From: Bacillota bacterium
GTDB taxonomy: Bacteria; Bacillota; UBA4882; UBA10575
Reading direction: 5' to 3'
DNA: 7,027 nt
Assembly (NCBI GenBank): GCA_012521315.1
Contig: JAAYMP010000193.1
Location: forward strand, 1 to 7,027
Shown: positions 1-5,076 of the stretch, piece by piece
Position numbering within the stretch: position 1 is the first letter of the stretch
Layout: the number at the start of each line of letters is the position of its first letter
The notes under the pieces: generated by a model
The model's database searches: none
Seen by the model: only the letters and a program-made list of their open reading frames with translations
Told to the model about the DNA's origin: nothing
Translations under genes and position numbers: made by a program

Positions 1-873
1 CGCCCTGGTGGGCCGGGGATTCCTGATCATCGAGTCCAGCATCTGGGTGGCCGTAATCACCGGTTTGCCGCAGCGGTAACACTTCTCGATCAAAGCCTTT
101 TGCACAATCGGCACTTCTTCGACGGGAATCTCGACCCCCAAGTCGCCGCGGGCGACCATAATCCCGTCCGCCACCTTCAAGATCTCGTCAAAATTATTGA
201 TCCCCTGCCGGTTTTCGATCTTCGCGATGATTTTCAGATCGGCTCCGCCGTGTTCCTCCAGAACCTTCCGGATATTGAGCACATCCTCGGGTTTACGCAC
301 AAAGGAAGCGGCAATAAAATCAAAATCATTTTCAATCCCGAAGATGATATCCTTAATATCCTGCGGGGTCAAAGAAGGCAGATTGATGTTGGCATCCGGC
401 ACATTAACCCCTTGGTTGTTCCGGAGCACACCGCCATTCCGCACAATACAGTGGATCTCTTGGCCTTTGATCTCTTCCACTATCAGTTCGATCAGTCCGT
501 CATTGAGCAGAATCCGGTCGTATTTTTTCACATCCTTGTATAAATCCTTGTACGAAACGGTCGTTCGGGTCTCATCCCCAATCATCTCCTCACTGGTCAG
601 GATGAACCGCTGGCCCTTTTTTAAAGTAACCTCGCCCCCGGTAAACTTCCCCATCCGGATCTCCGGCCCCTTGGTGTCCAAAAGGAGAGGAATCGGCAGT
701 TTCATACTATCCCTTACCTTTTTAAACCGGTCGACCCGCTGTTTTTGCTCTTCATGGGTCCCATGGGAAAAGTTGAGTCGCGCCGCGTTCATCCCGTTGA
801 CGATGAGTTCCCGCAGGATCTTCTCGTCATCCACAGCCGGTCCTAAAGTACAAATTATTTTGGTTCTTCGCAC
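1..873 (-). CDS. pyk: Pyruvate kinase, N-terminal part (gene runs off the left edge)
   Basis: Pyruvate kinase transfers phosphate from phosphoenolpyruvate to ADP, giving pyruvate and ATP, the last step of glycolysis in the cytosol. The 291 visible residues begin MRRTKIICTLGPA, the usual family start. Visible landmarks are ARLNFSHG (31-38; substrate and K+ site residues R32, N34, S36), DTKGPEIR (66-73, entry to the B domain), IIAKIEN (215-221; catalytic K218, metal ligand E220), ARGDLGVEIP (241-250; metal ligand D244) and TATQMLDSM (274-282; T276). The catalytic set is complete. The C-terminal regulatory domain, and any extra PEP-utiliser domain, would lie outside the window. The start is GTG, with a strong AAGGGGAGGTG ribosome site at 879-889. 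The family assignment is essentially certain; full length and allosteric type cannot be judged. It may be transcribed from the distant promoter at 1292-1319 through a long leader, or from a nearer weak promoter. Confidence 0.97.
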   Translation of the reverse strand, partial: MRRTKIICTLGPAVDDEKILRELIVNGMNAARLNFSHGTHEEQKQRVDRFKKVRDSMKLPIPLLLDTKGPEIRMGKFTGGEVTLKKGQRFILTSEEMIGDETRTTVSYKDLYKDVKKYDRILLNDGLIELIVEEIKGQEIHCIVRNGGVLRNNQGVNVPDANINLPSLTPQDIKDIIFGIENDFDFIAASFVRKPEDVLNIRKVLEEHGGADLKIIAKIENRQGINNFDEILKVADGIMVARGDLGVEIPVEEVPIVQKALIEKCYRCGKPVITATQMLDSMIRNPRPTRA

Positions 874-1093
874 AAAAACACCTCCCCTTATTCAAGGACC
901 CGATCCTATATACGCATTAATTATTTTATTTAGCTTTTTTTAGCGACAACACTCATTGGGTGAATTCTTGATCGCGCTTCAAAAATCCCCACCAAATCCC
1001 TTTTTATATTTAAACTGTCTTTTTCCATCCCTTCACAGTCGAGTTGGTACTATTGCACTGGGTTTACCAATGGGTTATTCCAAGTACATTTTC

Positions 1094-1108
1094 TAAATCT
1101 AAGATTTA
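1094..1108. repeat. 15-bp palindrome, possible operator
   Basis: TAAATCT, a central A, then AGATTTA form a perfect 7-bp dyad with a one-base centre. It lies in AT-rich DNA about 220 bp upstream of the pyk start. Such a dyad could bind a small dimeric regulator, but there is no second copy in the window to support this. Confidence 0.25.
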
Positions 1109-1141
1109 AGGGGTAATAACAATTGTTGCTAATTGATGTTA

Positions 1142-1179
1142 TTCGTCTTTGATATTTTGGCACCGGGCGCCTAGACGAA
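1142..1179 (-). repeat. Inverted repeat with inner hairpin in the pyk leader
   Basis: TTCGTCT (1142-1148) and AGACGAA (1173-1179) are perfect 7-base complementary arms around 24 nt. Inside, GGCGCCCGGTGCC on the minus strand (1171-1159) can fold with three G/C pairs, one G-U and a further C-G pair. The G-U wobble forms only on the minus strand (it is an A-C mismatch on plus), which fits a role in RNA transcribed toward pyk. No T-run follows, so it is not a simple terminator. It overlaps the codons around the LSGC lipobox of the broken frame. Confidence 0.35.
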
Positions 1180-1269
1180 CAACCGGATAAAGCGGATCAC
1201 AAAACAAGAGTTAATAATAGAAACAATCCAGAAAAAAAGCGTCGTTTGCGCATCGTCTTTCTTCTCCAT
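1171..1269 (-). CDS. Candidate 32-residue single-span membrane peptide
   Basis: This frame is intact from ATG (1269) to TAG (1173-1171). It begins with the charged stretch MEKKDDAQTT, followed by one hydrophobic segment at about residues 11-24 (LFFWIVSIINSCFV) and a basic tail containing two Arg. It lies about 16 nt after the predicted transcription start of the promoter at 1292-1319. Against it, there is no Shine-Dalgarno site before the ATG, and the frame overlaps the lipoprotein-like frame that starts at 1253. Codon third positions are mixed and not decisive. I do not recognise a family. It may be a small membrane protein, a regulatory leader peptide for pyk, or not translated. Confidence 0.3.
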   Translation of the reverse strand: MEKKDDAQTTLFFWIVSIINSCFVIRFIRLFV

Positions 1270-1291
1270 TCTATTTAGTTTATTCTATTGT

Positions 1292-1319
1292 ATTATACCA
1301 GATGTGTATTATCAAACAA
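1292..1319 (-). promoter_or_regulatory. Extended -10 promoter reading toward pyk
   Basis: On the minus strand there is a perfect TATAAT at 1297-1292 preceded by TGG (1300-1298), so the extended TGnTATAAT motif is complete. A partial -35, TTGTTT, lies at 1319-1314 with a 16-nt spacer. Transcription would start near 1285, just after the ytxC terminator at 1331-1353, and run through the short frames toward pyk. It resembles a sigma-A type promoter. Confidence 0.6.
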
Positions 1320-1330
1320 TTTGTGCAGGC

Positions 1331-1353
1331 AAAAAAAATCCCTTTATGGGATT
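1331..1353 (-). terminator. Rho-independent terminator of ytxC
   Basis: On the minus strand AATCCC (1353-1348), loop ATAAA (1347-1343) and GGGATT (1342-1337) form a 6-bp stem whose closing bases run into a tract of eight T (1338-1331). The stem begins inside the ytxC stop codon, so the gene ends directly in its terminator. Confidence 0.85.
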
Positions 1354-2212
1354 ATTTATGCTCCTCAAGACTGCGGCAGAGTTCGCAATCGCGACAGAAA
1401 GTCACCCTTTCGGTAAAGACATTCAGAATGGTCTTGACAATACTGGTCTTCTCCGAATGGTGGAGGATGATCCGTTGGGGGGAAAGGGTAATTAAGGCGC
1501 TGAGCAACAAATCCTCATATTTTAACCCCTCATCCTTCAGATCGCCAAGGACTTTTAAGAGATAATCGTGTTCCAACGGTTTTTCCTCTTCGTCCAAAAG
1601 GCGGAATTTTTCCTTCGAATAAAAAAGGACATGGACCTCGAGGATCTTGGGTTCCTGGATCTCCACAAAATAGCGGAGGAGTTTGATGAACTCCTGGTAT
1701 TCCTTGTCCGCCAGCAGTTGATCGATGGCTTCTTCCAAGTTTTCCTTCAGTTGGTGCACGAAATCCTTAAGGCGGAAGCGGAAAAAACCTTCTAAAAAAA
1801 TAGCCTTGTTTTCACTGAGAAAACTATTGACTTCGTTCTGCACCCGCAAAACCCATTCTTCCTTTTCCCCCGCCGACAAAGTGGCGATGACTTTTTGGGA
1901 AAGGACGTCTGCTTCTTCCGCGGTGAGGTAGGGGTGGTCAACCCGGATCATGCGCCGCAAGAGATGGTGGGATACTTGCCCCAAAAGCAGGTTTGTTACC
2001 ACCAAAGCCAGATTATGCCGGAAAATCGCTTCTTCCTGTTTCGTGGTCTCCCGGTCCGGTTTCCCCAGCGTGAGGTTGAGGAACTTAAACTTCCCCATTT
2101 TTTCCTCTTGGACCTGGAACTTGATTCCCTCTTTTTCCCAGCGGGTAAGCTCTTTTTCAAAACTTGATCTTAAATCAAAGCGGGACCCGGTACCAATCTG
2201 GATTGTGGACAA
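1352..2212 (-). CDS. ytxC: YtxC-like sporulation-associated protein
   Basis: This is a 286-residue soluble, charged, mostly helical protein of the YtxC family, which is found in endospore formers and has no established biochemical function. The recognisable core is FLEGFFRFRLKD (139-150), then KEYQEFIKLLRYFVEIQEP (170-188), then KYEDLLLSALITLSPQRIIL (231-250), ending in a cysteine cluster C273-x2-C276-x2-C279 that could bind a metal. There is no signal peptide or membrane span. I place the start at TTG 2212 (MSTIQIGTG) because GAGGGGGGAG lies immediately upstream. An ATG seven codons earlier (2233) has no ribosome site and would lie at or before the predicted transcription start from the TATAAT at 2241-2236. 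It follows the GH13 gene after 119 bp and ends in a strong terminator. The family call rests on remembered motif pattern; its role is inferred from family distribution. Confidence 0.85.
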   Translation of the reverse strand: MSTIQIGTGSRFDLRSSFEKELTRWEKEGIKFQVQEEKMGKFKFLNLTLGKPDRETTKQEEAIFRHNLALVVTNLLLGQVSHHLLRRMIRVDHPYLTAEEADVLSQKVIATLSAGEKEEWVLRVQNEVNSFLSENKAIFLEGFFRFRLKDFVHQLKENLEEAIDQLLADKEYQEFIKLLRYFVEIQEPKILEVHVLFYSKEKFRLLDEEEKPLEHDYLLKVLGDLKDEGLKYEDLLLSALITLSPQRIILHHSEKTSIVKTILNVFTERVTFCRDCELCRSLEEHK

Positions 2213-2216
2213 AATA

Positions 2217-2227
2217 CTCCCCCCCTC
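2217..2227 (-). promoter_or_regulatory. Ribosome binding site that decides the ytxC start
   Basis: GAGGGGGGAG on the minus strand lies 4 nt before TTG 2212. It falls inside the coding region of the longer ATG-2233 version, which itself has no purine-rich site before it. This favours the TTG start. Confidence 0.65.
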
Positions 2228-2235
2228 GCACATGT

Positions 2236-2243
2236 ATTATATG
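2236..2243 (-). promoter_or_regulatory. Possible -10 element of ytxC (sigma-A or sigma-E like)
   Basis: The minus strand reads CATATAAT (2243-2236). It contains a perfect TATAAT and is also one base away from the sigma-E -10 consensus CATACAAT. No good -35 for sigma-A is present; TGTATAT about 16 nt upstream could be a poor sigma-E -35. Transcription from here would start near 2229, in front of the TTG start. Confidence 0.35.
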
Positions 2244-2331
2244 AGGAGGAGAAGAGGGGATATACAGCCTACAAAAAGTAAATAAAACACAAACTCCCTG
2301 CCTTTTATGTTGACCGCACGCCGGCCGCCTG

Positions 2332-4587
2332 TTAATCAAGGGCTGCTTCCCATTTATAGATGAACCCGCTAGAAGATGGCAGGAGAAAACCGCCAAAATG
2401 CCCGTTGGTTTTAATGGCGGTCGGATGGCCGGTGGAATTCTCCCCCTCCGGGGGCAAGTCATTGACCCCGTCGATATCCGCCAGTTTCACCCAGTAACCG
2501 GGGAGGGGAAACTCCAGATCGACCATTACTTCGTAAGGCTCGAAATTTAAGAGCACCACCATCCGTTCCCACGGGTTCCCGTTAGGATTGGTCGTCCACC
2601 CGATCACTTTTTTCTCCCCGCCGTGCTTCGCGCTGAGCCAGGGCCCCAACAGCCAGGCAAACTTCCCTTCCGGTGCGGGGTCATACCCGTAGACCCGCAG
2701 TCCGGGATAACGGCGGCGTAAACGGATTAAAGCGGCCGCCCACTGGTAATAGTGGTGCTTGCGTAAGAACACCGGCCAATCCAGGTCAATCCGGTTCCGG
2801 GGGCGTTCCACGCCAAATTCCTGTCCCATGTAGATCATGGGCTGTCCCAACGCCACCATGGTAGCGAACAGGCCCAACCGGGCCTTGCGTTCCTTCGCCG
2901 GAGCCCAGATTAAGCCATCACCGCTCGTCGCCACTTCGTAGGGGACGCTGTTTTCATCATGGCTCTCACAGTAGTTGACCACATTGTTGGTGTGGGCCGC
3001 GAAAAAGTCCTTGCTAAAGTAGAAAATACTTCCCAGGTGGGTGGGGGAATTATCCGTCCAGTCCCGGAAGATTCCCTCGCGGAGCAAAGCCTTGATCTTA
3101 TCGTGAAAAGCGTCGCACCACTGGGCATACCCGTTATACCCTTGCAGGTTCAGATCGGGCTCGTTGGGGAGGTTCTCGGCGATTAGAATGCAATCGGGTT
3201 TAAAACCCTTGTCTTTAATTTCATGGGCTAAGCGCCGGAGAAAGGTATGGTCCAACCATGAACTATGGGTCGCATCAAAACGAAAACCGTCGATCCGGTA
3301 TTCCTTGATAAACAACTTGCAGGCGTCAATCAACATATTCTGGACTTCTTCCTTCTCGGTCGCCACCCGGTTCCCCCACGGGGTCGTCCCGGAAAAATAA
3401 AAGCCGCCTTCCGTCCCGTCATGGATCAATTGCCAAAGCGGGTTGAAATAGTTGGAAGTATGATTGAAGACTTGGTCGACAATGACCGCCAGCCCATGCT
3501 GGTGCGCGGTGTCAACCAACGCCCGGAAATCGTCGCAGGTGCCAAAGTCCCGTTCAATCGTCATAAACCCGCTGGGATCGTAACCCAAACGGTTGTCGCT
3601 CAAGGCTGTCGGCGCTTCGGAGGTCGGCATCAGGGCCAAAGCCGTAACCCCCAGATTATTGAAATAGCCTTCCTTGATCCGTTGAGTGAGACCCCGAAAG
3701 GTCCCCGTGATCGCGGCCGGCAAGTCCGGCGCTTGGTCGGTAAAGCCGTACACATTCAACTCATAGAGGATCAACCGGTCCACCGGCGGGGTCCGCCAAC
3801 CCTCATCCTGCCACCGGTAAGCCGAAGGATCGATCACTACACAGTTATTGCGGTTATAATCCGGCCCGTAGCGCCGGGCGTAGGGATCCTGCGCCAGTTT
3901 GACCGGTTGTTGCATATCGTTCAGGGGGACCCCGCCCACAATCAGGAATTGGTAATTATTCTTCTTGGGGTCGGCCGGATCGGGCAAAGCGGTCCGGAGG
4001 GCCCAAATATTGGGCAGGCCATGAATACCGCGGTATAACTTCATCGGCAGGAATTTGGACGGATCGGGCCGCCGGTGGTAGGGCGATTGCCAGTCGTTAA
4101 AGTTCCCGACCACATAAACCTGGGCCGCCCGCGGGTGAAAAAAGCCAAAAAGGGTCGTCCCGTCCTTCAGATAAGTGGCCCCCAGCATGGAGACCACTCC
4201 TTGGCCGCTGACATCCGTATCGGGCAAGTACTGGTTCTCCCGGAGCAAAGGAACGATCTCGGCGCAAAGGTCATTGATGGCGCCAACCACGGCCGCCGGC
4301 CGCTCAGGATAAACCTCATTATGAACGGCAACCGTCCAGACCTCAACCCCCAAGTGCTGGCCGTAACAGCGCTCCAGATTCTCCCATTTGGTCTCCGGGC
4401 CGCTTCGATCACCAAACTTAAAGCAAAAATAGTTCCGGTTGATGTCGAGCTCAAAGACGGGCCCATAATCGTCCCACGAAGAGACCGGGTATTCCTGGAA
4501 AGACTCATTATGACCCGGATACCACAGGTGTAAAAAGGGATTTTGGAAGTTCAGACTGGACGGGGCATGGATCTTTACATGATGCAT
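2332..4587 (-). CDS. Intracellular GH13 alpha-glucan enzyme with N-terminal starch-binding-like domain (branching/debranching or trehalohydrolase-like)
   Basis: This 751-residue member of the alpha-amylase family (GH13) has no signal peptide, so it should act on cytosolic glucan. Residues about 18-96 resemble the pullulanase CBM41 fold (HLWYPG, WDDYGPVFEL, VEVWTVAVHNEVYPERP). Residues about 145-250 form an E-set/CBM48-like domain (FGFFHPRAAQVYVVGNFNDW, DPYARRYG). The catalytic barrel spans about 268-625, with DQVFNH (371-376), GFRFDATH (434-441, nucleophile D438), IAEN (469-472, acid/base E471) and ESHDEN (541-546, H543 and D544). All catalytic residues are present. A beta-sandwich C-terminal domain follows. 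DATH and YAQWCDAFHDKI (487-498) recall maltooligosyl-trehalose trehalohydrolase, while SHDE and MGQEFG recall branching enzymes, so the exact reaction is not settled. AAAGGAG (4603-4597) precedes the ATG. It lies 80 bp after a small membrane-protein gene and is divergent from the phosphorylase, which fits glycogen turnover. Confidence 0.93.
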   Translation of the reverse strand: MHHVKIHAPSSLNFQNPFLHLWYPGHNESFQEYPVSSWDDYGPVFELDINRNYFCFKFGDRSGPETKWENLERCYGQHLGVEVWTVAVHNEVYPERPAAVVGAINDLCAEIVPLLRENQYLPDTDVSGQGVVSMLGATYLKDGTTLFGFFHPRAAQVYVVGNFNDWQSPYHRRPDPSKFLPMKLYRGIHGLPNIWALRTALPDPADPKKNNYQFLIVGGVPLNDMQQPVKLAQDPYARRYGPDYNRNNCVVIDPSAYRWQDEGWRTPPVDRLILYELNVYGFTDQAPDLPAAITGTFRGLTQRIKEGYFNNLGVTALALMPTSEAPTALSDNRLGYDPSGFMTIERDFGTCDDFRALVDTAHQHGLAVIVDQVFNHTSNYFNPLWQLIHDGTEGGFYFSGTTPWGNRVATEKEEVQNMLIDACKLFIKEYRIDGFRFDATHSSWLDHTFLRRLAHEIKDKGFKPDCILIAENLPNEPDLNLQGYNGYAQWCDAFHDKIKALLREGIFRDWTDNSPTHLGSIFYFSKDFFAAHTNNVVNYCESHDENSVPYEVATSGDGLIWAPAKERKARLGLFATMVALGQPMIYMGQEFGVERPRNRIDLDWPVFLRKHHYYQWAAALIRLRRRYPGLRVYGYDPAPEGKFAWLLGPWLSAKHGGEKKVIGWTTNPNGNPWERMVVLLNFEPYEVMVDLEFPLPGYWVKLADIDGVNDLPPEGENSTGHPTAIKTNGHFGGFLLPSSSGFIYKWEAALD

Positions 4588-4667
4588 CGACGAAAGCTCC
4601 TTTGCGCGCGAATAGACGAAAACGCCGAATTATCTTCAGTATGCCCCAAAGAACAGCCGGCCAATGC

Positions 4668-4895
4668 TTAAAAGGGCGGGCGATCCCGAACGACCAAAAT
4701 GGAATGGTGCATCAACCAATAGATAAAAAAGCCCCACAAAGGAAAGAAAAAGGTTACGAGCGCCCACAGACCGGGCGGCAGGTTTAACTGGCCAACACCC
4801 CTTTTTTTCGCGTCCACGTAAACGGCGGCCGCCAAAAACAGATTAATGAAAGCCAGGGCCAGTCCGACAAGGGTCACCCAAAAACGCCAAACCAT
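4668..4895 (-). CDS. Small two-span membrane protein, function unknown
   Basis: This is a 75-residue protein with two hydrophobic segments, about 5-27 (FWVTLVGLALAFINLF...) and 43-62 (LWALVTFFFPLWGFFIYWL). They are joined by a basic loop, DAKKRGVGQLNLPPG. The layout, with aromatic and proline residues in the second span followed by His-rich and basic residues, resembles the short PLD-nuclease N-terminal-like membrane proteins common in Bacillota, but I cannot assign a function. The start is ATG 4895, because AAGGAGG (4910-4904) sits 8 nt upstream. The alternative ATG at 4922 would read through that site. It is 80 bp upstream of the GH13 gene on the same strand with no terminator between them, so the two may be co-transcribed. 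A GATAAT at 4634-4629 could also serve the GH13 gene separately. Confidence 0.8.
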   Translation of the reverse strand: MVWRFWVTLVGLALAFINLFLAAAVYVDAKKRGVGQLNLPPGLWALVTFFFPLWGFFIYWLMHHSILVVRDRPPF

Positions 4896-4903
4896 TCCAG
4901 CAA

Positions 4904-4910
4904 CCTCCTT
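4904..4910 (-). promoter_or_regulatory. Ribosome binding site deciding the small membrane protein start
   Basis: AAGGAGG on the minus strand lies 8 nt before ATG 4895. It is a near-perfect anti-16S match, so the 75-residue start is preferred over the 84-residue ATG at 4922. Confidence 0.85.
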
Positions 4911-4977
4911 TTGGCTGAACAAATCATCGTTTATGTTAATTTGGAAATTTTTAAACCTGTATTTAGCACGTCTTTTA

Positions 4978-4986
4978 TGGTATATT
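4978..4986 (+). promoter_or_regulatory. Extended -10 promoter of the phosphorylase gene
   Basis: TGGTATATT gives the extended TGn followed by TATATT (5 of 6 to TATAAT). No good -35 is seen at 16 to 18 nt, as is common for extended -10 promoters. Transcription would start near 4993, giving a leader of about 84 nt before ATG 5077. Confidence 0.5.
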
Positions 4987-5000
4987 AAGAATCGGTTACA
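4987..5000 (-). promoter_or_regulatory. cre-like half site at the phosphorylase transcription start
   Basis: The minus strand reads TGTAACCGATTCTT. It matches the catabolite-responsive element TGWAANCGNTNWCA at all fixed positions of the first ten bases, but misses the last three specified ones. It sits on the predicted start of transcription, where CcpA binding would repress. The match is partial and may be chance. Confidence 0.25.
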
Positions 5001-5062
5001 GTTTTATGTTACGCTTTCTATCATTCTCCCCATTCATAATCCTCTACATTTGTTTTTTTTTG

Positions 5063-5069
5063 AAGGAGG
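5063..5069 (+). promoter_or_regulatory. Ribosome binding site deciding the phosphorylase start
   Basis: AAGGAGG lies 7 nt before ATG 5077. The frame stays open upstream to 4846, but that extension reads through the promoter and this site, so ATG 5077 is the true start. Confidence 0.92.
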
Positions 5070-5076
5070 CTCGCTA

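Larger units (their letters stand above)
1050..1253 (-). pseudogene. Possible broken lipoprotein gene: signal peptide and lipobox interrupted by TGA
   Basis: From an ATG at 1253 the frame reads MRKRRFFSGLFLLLTLVL, then TGA (1199-1197), then SALSGCSS. Ignoring the stop, this is a textbook type II signal peptide: a basic n-region (RKRR), a hydrophobic core of about 16 residues, and a lipobox LSGC with the lipidated Cys at codon 25. A GGAG ribosome-site match lies 10 nt upstream (1267-1264). The frame then stays open to TAG at 1052-1050, but after about codon 35 it is AT-rich and looks non-coding. It could be the remnant of a decayed lipoprotein, an 18-residue leader peptide ending at the TGA, or chance, because the T-rich stretch gives hydrophobic residues in more than one frame. 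It overlaps the intact 32-codon frame at 1171-1269, and at most one of the two is likely real. Confidence 0.3.
874..1351. other. 478-bp region between ytxC and pyk; probable pyk leader
   Basis: This AT-richer stretch has no conventional gene. Read on the minus strand, it contains the ytxC terminator, then an extended -10 promoter (1292-1319), two overlapping short frames (within 1050-1269), an inverted repeat (1142-1179), a short palindrome (1094-1108) and finally the pyk ribosome site (879-889). If the promoter drives pyk, the untranslated leader is about 410 nt. A second, weak promoter candidate nearer pyk is TTGTCG (944-949) with an AT-rich -10 around 920-928, but its spacing is ambiguous (15 to 18). 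Between about 950 and 1050 I see nothing else I can support. No known riboswitch or T-box landmark was recognised. Confidence 0.6.

Noticed and set aside
197..943. 248-codon plus-strand open frame opposite pyk
   Set aside because: Exact antisense of a well-conserved pyruvate kinase; it has no ribosome site and no recognisable protein.
986..1016. Near-repeat of GGGATTT within the pyk leader as a possible hairpin or array
   Set aside because: It is only a short direct near-repeat; the arms are not complementary and there are too few copies for an array.
1302..1565. Plus-strand frames of 87 and 63 codons at the ytxC end
   Set aside because: They lie antisense to ytxC and read back through its terminator; no ribosome sites.
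2236..2331. Terminator after the GH13 gene
   Set aside because: The GC-rich bases at about 2314-2330 do not form a convincing stem followed by a T-run, so no terminator is called.
2175..2462. 95-codon minus-strand frame bridging the GH13 end and the ytxC start
   Set aside because: Overlaps both real genes in another frame, has no ribosome site and no protein-like pattern.
3265..4038. 257-codon plus-strand open frame opposite the GH13 gene
   Set aside because: Shadow of the GH13 coding strand, whose catalytic motifs are all intact; composition is typical of an antisense frame.
4846..5076. 77-residue N-terminal extension of the phosphorylase
   Set aside because: It would read through the extended -10 promoter, the AAGGAGG site and the divergent gene; the sequence is not phosphorylase-like.
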